From contig WQXD01000232.1 in assembly GCA_009785015.1 (NCBI GenBank), positions 1 to 6,048 of the forward strand: a stretch of 6,048 nt of DNA, read 5' to 3'. Of this stretch, positions 1 through 5,994 are shown piece after piece. The stretch comes from Oscillospiraceae bacterium. Lineage in GTDB: Bacteria; Bacillota_A; Clostridia; Oscillospirales; WRJC01. Numbering within the stretch: position 1 is the first letter of the stretch; each line of letters opens with the position of its first letter. A model generated the notes under the pieces. The model was not told where the DNA came from. It saw only the letters and a program-made list of their open reading frames with translations, and did not search any database. Made by a program: the position numbers and the translations under genes.

Positions 1-760
1 AGAGTTTTCCCATTGAACCGCTTGACCGGGATCGGGTCGAAGTTTCGGTGTCGTTCGGGTCGAACCAGTCATGGACAAGCCGCAGTTTGCCATCACTTAT
101 GTATAACTGGCTTGGCTGGAGGTCGGCAATCGGAAACATGAACCGCTTTTCTGCCGGAACCCTGACACGGCGGCGTTCGGTAAACTCTTGCCGAGTGACT
201 CTATAATGGTACTGCCATTGACCTTTTTGCGGCTGCGGTTCCAGCGGTTCTTCCAATATCCGCATAAAACCGTGTTTTTCCCACATACGGCGGGAACGGA
301 CGTTGTAATCCTCGCAGAAGCAATGCAAAACGTCCACATACTCGCCGCAGAACGCGAAATCGATCATCATGCCGATGAACTGCGTACCGATGCCCTTATT
401 CCAGTACGCTTTCTCGCCGATGGACATATCGATCCGGCGCACGTCAAGCGTTTCGGGGTATATAGCTTTGACGTCAGGCAGGTTCATTTTTTGCAGCCAG
501 CACTCGCCAATCGGAACGCTGTCAACTTCAATTAGAAAATAAAGGATTTTTTCTTTATTGCCGCCATATATTTGATGCACCGTTTCCTGACCGTATGAGA
601 GGGTGGTGTCGTTTGTGCCGCCTTCCGTCCAATACAAAACTTCCGGATCGGCGCACCATTTATACAGCAGCGGCAGATGGTCGTCGCACAGCGGGTGCAG
701 AACAATATCAATGTCGTTGCCGCCGTAGAGGGTTACATCGTGGGTTTGGATTATACTCAT
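1..760 (-). CDS. AAC(6')-like GNAT acetyltransferase fused to a ParB-like segment; partial, probably frameshifted
   Basis: The reading frame stays open from ATG at 760 to the window edge, about 253 codons. Residues 1-190 look like a GNAT of the aminoglycoside 6'-N-acetyltransferase type. These enzymes transfer acetyl from acetyl-CoA to an amine in the cytoplasm. The acetyl-CoA loop is YWNKGIG (about 119-125), preceded by RIDMSIG and followed by DYNVRSRRMWEKHGF, the usual end of the fold. Residues about 203-239 (RFMFPIADLQPSQLYIS and following) resemble the start of small ParB/Srx-like proteins, as remembered and not searched. After residue 239 the frame turns into Ser/Arg-rich nonsense, while the neighbouring frame continues plausibly as FDPIPVKRFNGK. 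One missing base near 43-45 would explain this. The ribosome binding site GGAAG (771-775) lies 10 nt upstream, and the gene follows the kinase-like gene after 42 nt. The substrate is unknown, and the protein may be inactive downstream of the shift. Confidence 0.8.
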   Translation of the reverse strand, partial: MSIIQTHDVTLYGGNDIDIVLHPLCDDHLPLLYKWCADPEVLYWTEGGTNDTTLSYGQETVHQIYGGNKEKILYFLIEVDSVPIGECWLQKMNLPDVKAIYPETLDVRRIDMSIGEKAYWNKGIGTQFIGMMIDFAFCGEYVDVLHCFCEDYNVRSRRMWEKHGFMRILEEPLEPQPQKGQWQYHYRVTRQEFTERRRVRVPAEKRFMFPIADLQPSQLYISDGKLRLVHDWFDPNDTETSTRSRSSGSMGKL

Positions 761-802
761 GTAATCGTATCTTCCTTTCGATTTTGAATTTAATTACGGT
801 TT

Positions 803-1630
803 TCATAATAACCCCAACTGCTGTTTTTGTGGGATAAACCATTCGGCTGAGATTATTTCGCCAACCGCTTCTTCCGTTATGCCGTTATTTATCGCGGCAG
901 CTTTGCATTTGTCAAAAATATTCTTGTTGCGTTCTTTTAGAAAATCACGTTCGCTGTCGGTCAGTTCAGGCAATATCTTTGAAACACTGTCGCGGTATTT
1001 CGGGACGGTATCGAAATAACACGGCAAAAAACAGCCATATAACGCGGCTTGTTTGCCTTGTGCTTTTTTATCGGAAAGCCCGTATTCATAATCGTCATGC
1101 GCGTTCAAGTCGACAAACTGAAAACCGATGGTTTTGTGGTAAAAGAAATTGTCTTTGCCCGCAAAATCGACTATCACGCCCGCGTCAATAATTTTAATTA
1201 TATCCGCAATATATTTTTCAAAATGTGCCTGCGGCGCGTTTGACAGCAATTCGACACGCTCCAAAACGTAATCTTTGCTGTTCACTTTATCCCTGTCATA
1301 TAGCTCTGCGCCTTTCGCTCTCGGCTGAATAATATAACCGTTGCCGTCGTCGCTTTGGAAGGCTAAAATAGGAACGACATTGACACCTTCCGTTTGTAAT
1401 TCTAAAAGCGTCCCGGCCAACCTTTCGAGATGTGTTAAGTCCGTATCTGGTGTGGTTACATTACGAAAGTTCATGTTTTGCATTTTAAAAACCGCGTATT
1501 CGTCAAACAGGAATACTTTCGTATTTTGGAATCCGTTATCACCGCTTTTTTCATTTGTCATGGTCTTTGTCGCTTCTATCATCTGCTGTACGGTTTCGCG
1601 GTCTGTGCCAAAGTATTTTTCTATTATCAT
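803..1630 (-). CDS. Protein-kinase/APH-like fold protein of unknown function
   Basis: A 275-residue protein with no family I can name. Its motif order resembles the protein-kinase and aminoglycoside-phosphotransferase superfamily. A strand carries a lysine (YAVFK, K49). A hinge-like strand follows (GYIIQPRAKGAEL, about 98-110). A catalytic-loop-like D155FAGKDNFF ends in N161, and FVDLN (172-176, D174) sits where the metal-binding aspartate is expected. A phosphotransferase activity is therefore inferred, not shown. There is no signal peptide or membrane segment. A longer start at 1645 (five extra residues) is possible, but I chose ATG 1630. GGAGG at 1639-1643 sits 8 nt before it and would otherwise lie inside the coding sequence. 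This start also overlaps the preceding GNAT stop as ATGA, which implies translational coupling. The HGD-type signature of true APH enzymes is weak here, so it could be a divergent or non-catalytic relative. Confidence 0.82.
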   Translation of the reverse strand: MIIEKYFGTDRETVQQMIEATKTMTNEKSGDNGFQNTKVFLFDEYAVFKMQNMNFRNVTTPDTDLTHLERLAGTLLELQTEGVNVVPILAFQSDDGNGYIIQPRAKGAELYDRDKVNSKDYVLERVELLSNAPQAHFEKYIADIIKIIDAGVIVDFAGKDNFFYHKTIGFQFVDLNAHDDYEYGLSDKKAQGKQAALYGCFLPCYFDTVPKYRDSVSKILPELTDSERDFLKERNKNIFDKCKAAAINNGITEEAVGEIISAEWFIPQKQQLGLL

Positions 1631-2298
1631 ATAATTTTCCTCCATATCATATCAATTTGCCCTTCGCCTCCCTGTGATATAAAACCGGCGTTTGTATAAA
1701 TCCGTAACGCCGCGGCATTTTCAGCATCAGCATGAAGAAAAGCCCGTTTTGCCCCGTGTTTTACGCCATAGTGCAATGTTTGCAAAAGTAACTTTTTACC
1801 TATGCCGCATCCTTGAAAATCGGGATGTACCGCTATCATCCTGACCCATACGACCGCGCCTTTTTCGCTGTCGTGGGCATAGGTAGCAGTGCAGGAGATG
1901 CCGACTACTCGGTTGTTTATTCTGCTAACAAGCACAGCGTTATTATGCAAGCCTTCTTCACCGTTAAGCCACTCTACAAACCATTCCGGCGGCTCTCCTT
2001 CAAATCCGCGGCTCTGCCCCCGGCAGGCAACGCTTATTTCCGAAGCAATGCCGCAATCATTTTCATTTAGAAAATCGAAATCCTCATATTTTGAACCGAG
2101 AGGCGAAAGCGAATCAATCCAATAATCGTGATACTGCGCGTATAGGGTGAATCCGTGGGAAAGAAAATCGGCTTGCCATATATCGGGGATGCCTGAAACG
2201 ACCAATGATGACTGATTTATCGTTTGTTCGGCAATAAATTTTTTAATGCCTTCCGTTTTTATCATTTTCTCAATAGTATCAAAGTCAACTTTATTCAT
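1627..2298 (-). CDS. GNAT family N-acetyltransferase
   Basis: A 223-residue cytoplasmic GNAT. The C-terminal half holds the acetyltransferase core. Strand WVRMIAVHPDFQ leads to the acetyl-CoA pyrophosphate loop Q162GCGIG167 and helix KKLLLQTL, then AENAAALRIYTNAGF (192-206), the standard closing helix and strand. Residues 1-110 form an extra region, including FDTIEKMIKTEGIKKFIAEQ and a stretch rich in aromatic and acidic residues, that probably shapes substrate binding. The acceptor is unknown. The frame is open up to 2346 (16 more residues). I chose ATG 2298 because GGAGG (2306-2310) lies 7 nt upstream and because the ATG overlaps the radical SAM stop as ATGA. Its own stop overlaps the start of the kinase-like gene in the same way. 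The GNAT fold call is firm. Acetylation of a drug, peptide or metabolite cannot be told apart. Confidence 0.9.
   Translation of the reverse strand: MNKVDFDTIEKMIKTEGIKKFIAEQTINQSSLVVSGIPDIWQADFLSHGFTLYAQYHDYWIDSLSPLGSKYEDFDFLNENDCGIASEISVACRGQSRGFEGEPPEWFVEWLNGEEGLHNNAVLVSRINNRVVGISCTATYAHDSEKGAVVWVRMIAVHPDFQGCGIGKKLLLQTLHYGVKHGAKRAFLHADAENAAALRIYTNAGFISQGGEGQIDMIWRKII
1639..1643 (-). promoter_or_regulatory. Ribosome binding site deciding the kinase-like start
   Basis: GGAGG on the minus strand, 8 nt before ATG 1630. It overlaps the upstream ATG 1645 by only a base or two beyond that codon, so initiation at 1645 would lack a ribosome binding site. It also lies within the last codons of the preceding GNAT. 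Confidence 0.75.
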
Positions 2299-3371
2299 AA
2301 TCTTCCCTCCATATAATCGACGCCCCATTGATGCAGCCAACGGCAAATGAGATCGTCTTTGTGATATAATTTTTTACTGTTTATATCGCCGTATCGTTGC
2401 GCTAATTCGCATATCGGCAATTCACGATTGGCTTTCATACCCGGCGTGGTTTCGTCCCGATAGGCTTTTATTATTGTGTCTACGCCATCGGTTTTTAAAT
2501 TGCCTAAACACCACCATTCGGTCGGTTCGGCAATATTAGGGTAAACATCAAAATTTGCGTTTACAGATACGCTTGGAACATTCGCCTCCACGTTTGGCGT
2601 TTTATCGTCTTTCATCAACGATTCAAGCAAGGCATATTCCGGTTGGCCGAGTAAAGAGGCACCTTCGCGGCAAATAGAGATCAATTCATTCGGTATCGAA
2701 GTTATGTCGTTTTCATCGACACGTAAATTATCTATTTCATAGCCGTTGCCTTCCGGTGACATGCCGCCAATAAACACCTCGAATTTTTGCCCGATAGCTT
2801 CGCAGCGTTTATGCAAATCCAAATCAATTATCAGCCGTAGAAAATCGTCTAATTCGTCTAGACATTGTTTTGTGATGAATAATTGCCAGCGAGGGGCAAT
2901 TCCGACATCAAGCAAACGTCCGGTCGCAAGCAGATTATCTTTAAATGAGCCTTTTCTTCGTATGCCCCAATCGGTGGTTTTTTCCATGCCAAAAAAGGTG
3001 ATTTGACAGACCTTCGGTTCAAGGGTTGCCGCCCATTTCGGGTAGCTCTCGTCCCGTGCCAGCCGCCAGATTGACAGCAATTCAAAGCGTTGTGCCCGCC
3101 CCGGCGAGGATAATTCCTGTTCAACTTGCCACAACTCGCGGTAATCATCACGAAAATCCGGTTCACGCCACCAACTGAAAAAACCGAGTTCCTTTATTCC
3201 AATTCCATTTTCGTCTTTCCAATTCTTAAATTGTTCAGCGATACCGCGAAATTCGCTGACAGTCATATCGCCGTTTCTATGGCTTCCGAGCCAGCAATGA
3301 CGGCAGCGGTTGGGACAGCCCGCCATATCGGCCATAACGCCGAGATAAGACATATCAAAATTATTTTTCAT
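2295..3371 (-). CDS. Radical SAM protein with degenerate SPASM-like C-terminus
   Basis: A 358-residue member of the radical SAM superfamily. The motif CPNRCRHC (C19, C23, C26) has the CxxxCxxC spacing that binds the [4Fe-4S] cluster used to cleave S-adenosylmethionine. The segment after it, FFSWWREPDF (about 64-73), occupies the place of the usual GGEP motif. Near the end, VSVNANFDVYPN followed by WWCLGNLK resembles a SPASM domain, which normally carries auxiliary iron-sulfur clusters. Here the first ligand position is Asn and few cysteines remain (C288, C321, C343), so a full auxiliary cluster is doubtful. The reaction is unknown; peptide or small-molecule modification would fit the superfamily. 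The frame is open upstream to TTG 3401. ATG 3398 overlaps the previous stop as TGATG but has no ribosome binding site. I prefer ATG 3371, with GGAG (3383-3386) 11 nt upstream. The next GNAT overlaps its stop, so both should be co-translated. Confidence 0.88.
   Translation of the reverse strand: MKNNFDMSYLGVMADMAGCPNRCRHCWLGSHRNGDMTVSEFRGIAEQFKNWKDENGIGIKELGFFSWWREPDFRDDYRELWQVEQELSSPGRAQRFELLSIWRLARDESYPKWAATLEPKVCQITFFGMEKTTDWGIRRKGSFKDNLLATGRLLDVGIAPRWQLFITKQCLDELDDFLRLIIDLDLHKRCEAIGQKFEVFIGGMSPEGNGYEIDNLRVDENDITSIPNELISICREGASLLGQPEYALLESLMKDDKTPNVEANVPSVSVNANFDVYPNIAEPTEWWCLGNLKTDGVDTIIKAYRDETTPGMKANRELPICELAQRYGDINSKKLYHKDDLICRWLHQWGVDYMEGRL
2306..2310 (-). promoter_or_regulatory. Ribosome binding site deciding the GNAT start
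   Basis: GGAGG on the minus strand, 7 nt before ATG 2298. It is embedded in the last codons of the radical SAM gene and sets the GNAT start at 2298 instead of the longer frame from 2346. Confidence 0.75.
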
Positions 3372-3382
3372 GTTGTTTATAG

Positions 3383-3386
3383 CTCC
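3383..3386 (-). promoter_or_regulatory. Ribosome binding site deciding the radical SAM start
   Basis: GGAG on the minus strand lies 11 nt before ATG 3371. It falls downstream of the alternative starts at 3401 (TTG) and 3398 (ATG), neither of which has a site of its own, so 3371 is favoured. The spacing is a little long. Coupled initiation at the TGATG junction (3396-3400) remains possible. Confidence 0.5.
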
Positions 3387-3397
3387 ATATATTATCA

Positions 3398-5584
3398 TCA
3401 ATTTTGTTTGACAAAATAAAAATGTCCTATTCCCGCCTGCAACGTAAAAAAGTCTATTTTATCTTCGTCACCGTAAAATTCTATCGGGAAACAAAATCCG
3501 CCCCAATCGCCGCGTGTACTCGCCATCAATCTATTTTCGTCCGAAAAATCAAGCAGATTGATATAACCATCCTCGCCTTTATCCGCGTATTTCATTTGAA
3601 AACGGCTGCCGTCGGGAACAATATCGAAATATGTATCGACTTCATAGCCGTAATATCTCCCGAAATATTTGTTAAAATCATGGTTGGACTGCGGATTTTG
3701 TTTTTGTGCGTTCGGAAATTTATGATGTTCGGCTTTTCGTGTTTTTGATATTTGTCTGGGTCTGTTATAATAAGCCGCCTTGTAATTATTCTGCTTTGGC
3801 AAATTAAACAATTCGCCAATGACTGCGTTTTCTATATCAAGAGCCATTTCAACAGGTTCACACGGGTTTTTCGGATAATGTGTCAAAACTATAACAGACA
3901 GTTTTTCTTTGAGATACGCCCGTATAACGCATTGCCAGTCGGTCATGTCGCCGTACTGCCAAATAATATTGCGGTCGCTGTCGTCGTAAAAAAAGCCGAA
4001 ACCATATGGACACAATTCTCCGTTGTTGAATATAAACGGCGAAAAAAACATATCGAATAATCCGTCCGGCGCACCCGGAAGATTTCTGTCTATCAGACAA
4101 TTATGCCATTTTACCAAGTCTTCCGCCGTGGAAGTCAATCCGCCGCCCCCCATAACGTCGTAGCCCTGCGTATTTGACATTTCCAAAGGATCAAATATTC
4201 TTTGTTTTGCAAACTGCGTATTGCTTCCCGTCAGCCTTTCGACGATATGCCCAAGTAAAATATAACAAGCCTCGCTGTAACTCCAAAAATTCCCCGCATC
4301 GTTAGCCGGTTGTTCCTGTCTGAAAAACATTTCCATTTCGTCAAGCGGCGAATTACTCATTAAATATTTCATCAGATACACATTTCTTACGCCTGAAGTC
4401 ATGGATATACAATGCCTGACAGTAATTTTGTCCGCGTATTCTTTCATTTCCGGCAGATACACTCGAACGGAATCATCTAAATTCAAACGTTTTTCGCAGG
4501 CGAGTATAGCAATACAGCACGCGACAAATTGCTTTGCGACAGAACCGACGTCAAATGGGGTATTCGCATTGACAGAATACCAAACACCGTCAATTTCAAC
4601 ATTCCCCGAATAATGTTTCAAAAGAGATTTTCCTTCCAATTCTACGGATACGGCATAACCCCACTCGTAATCCGGGTTTATGTGTTTCGATACGATTTTT
4701 TCGATTTTTTCTTCTATTTTTTTCATAAAAAGGATTGGATATAAACTTTTTATATAATATACTTGCTCAATTTCAAAATTCTGCTCTTTGTCGTAAACCT
4801 CAAAACCGGCAAAAAAAGTTTCTTCGTCCTCGAGATAGTCGAAATTAAGATGAGCCAGTCCCAAAGAATACCCAAACGATAAAGCGGATTTTATCATATC
4901 GCTGTAATTTGCGCTGTTTGACCAGATCATCAAATAACCGCCGTGAGTGACGTCAATTTGTATGTATGTGCCGTCAGGCAATAAAATTGCGGGGGCGAAT
5001 CTGTCGTCGGTCGAGGGTTTTTCGTTATAAACCTCCCACATGTGCCTTGAACATAATTGACCTTTCCCAAAAATATACTTTTTTTCTTTTATTGCCGAAA
5101 ACGGAACTTTATCAATAGCCATGTATTCAAATATATAGTCCTTATATGGCTCTGTCCGCATTTTCAAACTATGACTTTTGCGTTCGTCTTTAAATCCGCA
5201 CTTGCGATAAAATATATCTGCATTTTCGTCCATGTCAGGTATGGTGATGATCAATTGGCAATTATTTTTCTTCGCGTATTCTATTCCGTCGGCAATCATG
5301 ACTCGCCCTATGCCTTTTCTTTGGTAATCCTTGTCTATTTGCAGCATGCCGAGATACACGAATTTCCTGTCAGGTTCGTCCGAGACAATCCATTCTCCGT
5401 GTCCGACGATTTTGCCGTCAAATTCCGCGGCCTGAATATAAAATCCGCGTTCGAGGCGTTTTGCGACCCACGCAGTACATTCCTCGATTTCGTTCCACGG
5501 GTCTTCGCAGTCACGGTGTATATTGGCTATGCCTTTCAAGTCCGATTCCGATGTTGTCATTTCTCTGATTTTTATTTTATCCAT
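3398..5584 (-). CDS. GNAT acetyltransferase fused to a beta-lactamase-fold serine hydrolase
   Basis: A 728-residue multidomain protein without a signal peptide, so predicted cytosolic. Residues 1-145 are a GNAT with the acetyl-CoA loop Q88RKGIG93 and a closing NADIFYRKCGF. Residues about 150-290 form a middle domain (GQLCSRHMWEVYN, then LLPDGTYIQIDVTHGGY) like extensions seen behind some GNATs. Residues about 300-595 are a class C beta-lactamase/serine hydrolase domain: S348VAK351 is the SxxK nucleophile motif and HCISMTSGV matches the usual LLxHTSG. The YxN position reads Y436SE and the HxG position reads Q543YG. A Lys/Asn/Gln-rich linker (about 597-637) precedes YFGRYYGYEVDTYF, a beta domain like those trailing many such hydrolases. 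The start is supported by GGAGG (5592-5596), 7 nt upstream. This is the first large gene after the attenuator leader. Known relatives cleave beta-lactams, peptides or esters. The substituted motifs make classical beta-lactamase activity unlikely. Confidence 0.9.
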   Translation of the reverse strand: MDKIKIREMTTSESDLKGIANIHRDCEDPWNEIEECTAWVAKRLERGFYIQAAEFDGKIVGHGEWIVSDEPDRKFVYLGMLQIDKDYQRKGIGRVMIADGIEYAKKNNCQLIITIPDMDENADIFYRKCGFKDERKSHSLKMRTEPYKDYIFEYMAIDKVPFSAIKEKKYIFGKGQLCSRHMWEVYNEKPSTDDRFAPAILLPDGTYIQIDVTHGGYLMIWSNSANYSDMIKSALSFGYSLGLAHLNFDYLEDEETFFAGFEVYDKEQNFEIEQVYYIKSLYPILFMKKIEEKIEKIVSKHINPDYEWGYAVSVELEGKSLLKHYSGNVEIDGVWYSVNANTPFDVGSVAKQFVACCIAILACEKRLNLDDSVRVYLPEMKEYADKITVRHCISMTSGVRNVYLMKYLMSNSPLDEMEMFFRQEQPANDAGNFWSYSEACYILLGHIVERLTGSNTQFAKQRIFDPLEMSNTQGYDVMGGGGLTSTAEDLVKWHNCLIDRNLPGAPDGLFDMFFSPFIFNNGELCPYGFGFFYDDSDRNIIWQYGDMTDWQCVIRAYLKEKLSVIVLTHYPKNPCEPVEMALDIENAVIGELFNLPKQNNYKAAYYNRPRQISKTRKAEHHKFPNAQKQNPQSNHDFNKYFGRYYGYEVDTYFDIVPDGSRFQMKYADKGEDGYINLLDFSDENRLMASTRGDWGGFCFPIEFYGDEDKIDFFTLQAGIGHFYFVKQN

Positions 5585-5623
5585 TCTGAATCCTCCAGTT
5601 TATATATTTTTCCAAAACATCAA

Positions 5624-5652
5624 CAGCGAAAGACTTTTTCGCCTTTCGCCTG
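5624..5652 (-). other. Hairpin in the untranslated region before the fusion gene
   Basis: GCGAAAG (5649-5643) and CUUUCGC (5632-5626) form a perfect seven-pair stem with a 10-nt loop, extendable by two pairs past a bulge. No U-run follows on either strand, so it is not a terminator. It sits about 28 nt upstream of the GGAGG of the fusion gene and could affect translation or mRNA stability. No role can be read from the sequence. Confidence 0.4.
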
Positions 5653-5673
5653 AAATACGGATTTACTCCGTGT

Positions 5674-5708
5674 CAAACAAAAAGGCCACGGACAAAACGC
5701 CCGCAGCC
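5674..5708 (-). terminator. Intrinsic terminator-like attenuator hairpin
   Basis: On the minus strand GGCUGCGG (5708-5701) pairs with CCGUGGCC (5691-5684), eight pairs including two adjacent G-U. The loop is 9 nt and UUUUUGUUUG (5683-5674) follows at once. It lies between the leader peptide and the first large gene, with no gene ending just upstream except the leader. It is therefore best read as a regulatory terminator that must be bypassed for operon expression. The G-U pairs make it moderate in strength. Confidence 0.65.
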
Positions 5709-5711
5709 TGT

Positions 5712-5783
5712 ACTCAATCTGTTTTTATCCGTTCGGATTCGGCAACACCCCAAGAAGCATAGTCAAAACTACGCATATTGAGC
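5712..5783 (-). promoter_or_regulatory. Possible three-way-junction structure in the leader RNA
   Basis: On the minus strand, GCUCAAU (5783-5777) can pair with AUUGAGU (5718-5712), six Watson-Crick pairs plus one G-U. This closes a loop holding two further hairpins: GCGUAG/CUAUGC (5774-5769 with 5762-5757, six pairs including one G-U, six-base loop) and AUCC/GGAU (5738-5735 with 5730-5727, four-base loop). It ends 3 nt before the terminator stem. It could be an aptamer-like or antitermination element. No known riboswitch class was recognised. Confidence 0.4.
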
Positions 5784-5821
5784 CATATCACCGACGAACC
5801 TCGGAAAGTTTCCCTTCCTGA

Positions 5822-5905
5822 TTAAGCTCCGCACAACGTCCCGCCGTTATCCATTTGAACGGAGCAAAGCATTTTATCAGACTTCAAAACGCCTGAAACA
5901 AACAT
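5822..5905 (-). CDS. 27-residue leader peptide of the operon
   Basis: A short frame, ATG 5905 to TAA 5822, encoding MFVSGVLKSDKM followed by LCSVQMDNGGTLCGA. It has a consensus ribosome binding site, AGGAGG at 5913-5918, 7 nt before the ATG. It begins only about 16 nt after the predicted transcription start, which is typical of regulatory leader peptides. Its coding sequence holds two mutually exclusive RNA helices, and a terminator-like hairpin lies about 110 nt downstream, before the first large gene. I infer that ribosome progress through this peptide controls read-through into the operon. The peptide itself matches nothing I can name with confidence, and no run of one amino acid type points to classical amino-acid attenuation. 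Confidence 0.72.
   Translation of the reverse strand: MFVSGVLKSDKMLCSVQMDNGGTLCGA
5826..5865 (-). promoter_or_regulatory. Alternative RNA helices inside the leader peptide
   Basis: On the minus-strand RNA, GCUCCG (5865-5860) is perfectly complementary to CGGAGC (5831-5826). CCGUU (5862-5858) is also perfectly complementary to AACGG (5848-5844). The two share 5860-5862, so only one can form at a time. The outer helix uses the last sense codons (Cys-Gly-Ala) and would be opened by a ribosome finishing the peptide. Switching between such helices is how known leader-peptide attenuators work. The role here is inferred. Confidence 0.55.
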
Positions 5906-5912
5906 ATCAAGC

Positions 5913-5918
5913 CCTCCT
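5913..5918 (-). promoter_or_regulatory. Ribosome binding site of the leader peptide
   Basis: AGGAGG on the minus strand, 7 nt before ATG 5905. It is the best ribosome binding site in the window and the main evidence that the small frame is translated. Confidence 0.8.
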
Positions 5919-5927
5919 GTGAAAATC

Positions 5928-5956
5928 ATTATACCATACGAAAAACAAAAAGTCAA
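5928..5956 (-). promoter_or_regulatory. Sigma-A type promoter of the leftward operon
   Basis: Read on the minus strand, TTGACT (5951-5956) and TATAAT (5928-5933) are separated by exactly 17 bp. TGG just before the -10 box gives an extended -10 (TGnTATAAT). The match to the housekeeping consensus is 5/6 and 6/6. Transcription should start near 5921, just upstream of the leader peptide ribosome binding site. A promoter this strong ahead of a terminator-like hairpin fits control by attenuation, not by weak initiation. Confidence 0.88.
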
Positions 5957-5994
5957 GTGTGATTTGATTTTTCGTTTGCGTTTGTAAATCGTTA

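Noticed and set aside
97..339. Minus-strand frame of 80 codons within the AAC(6')-like gene
   Set aside because: It lies in a different frame from the GNAT, has Arg/Ser/Cys-rich composition with no domain, and has no ribosome binding site. The GNAT frame over the same DNA is clearly coding.
3396..3401. TTG 3401 or ATG 3398 as start of the radical SAM protein
   Set aside because: Neither has a ribosome binding site, and the ten extra residues precede the conserved region. ATG 3371 has GGAG upstream, though coupled initiation at TGATG is not excluded.
5057..5653. Plus-strand open frame of 198 codons
   Set aside because: It is antisense to the N-terminal GNAT domain of the fusion protein, rich in Phe and Ile from reverse-complement bias, and lacks a ribosome binding site. 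It is a shadow frame.
5671..5676. TTGACA on the minus strand just after the terminator, a possible second -35 box
   Set aside because: No acceptable -10 hexamer lies 16-18 bp downstream. The nearest AT-rich hexamer is at 13 bp.
5660..5676. Small hairpin ACGGA-GTAAA-TCCGT on the minus strand
   Set aside because: A five-pair stem with no U-run and no obvious partner. It overlaps the end of the terminator U-run and is not strong enough to call.
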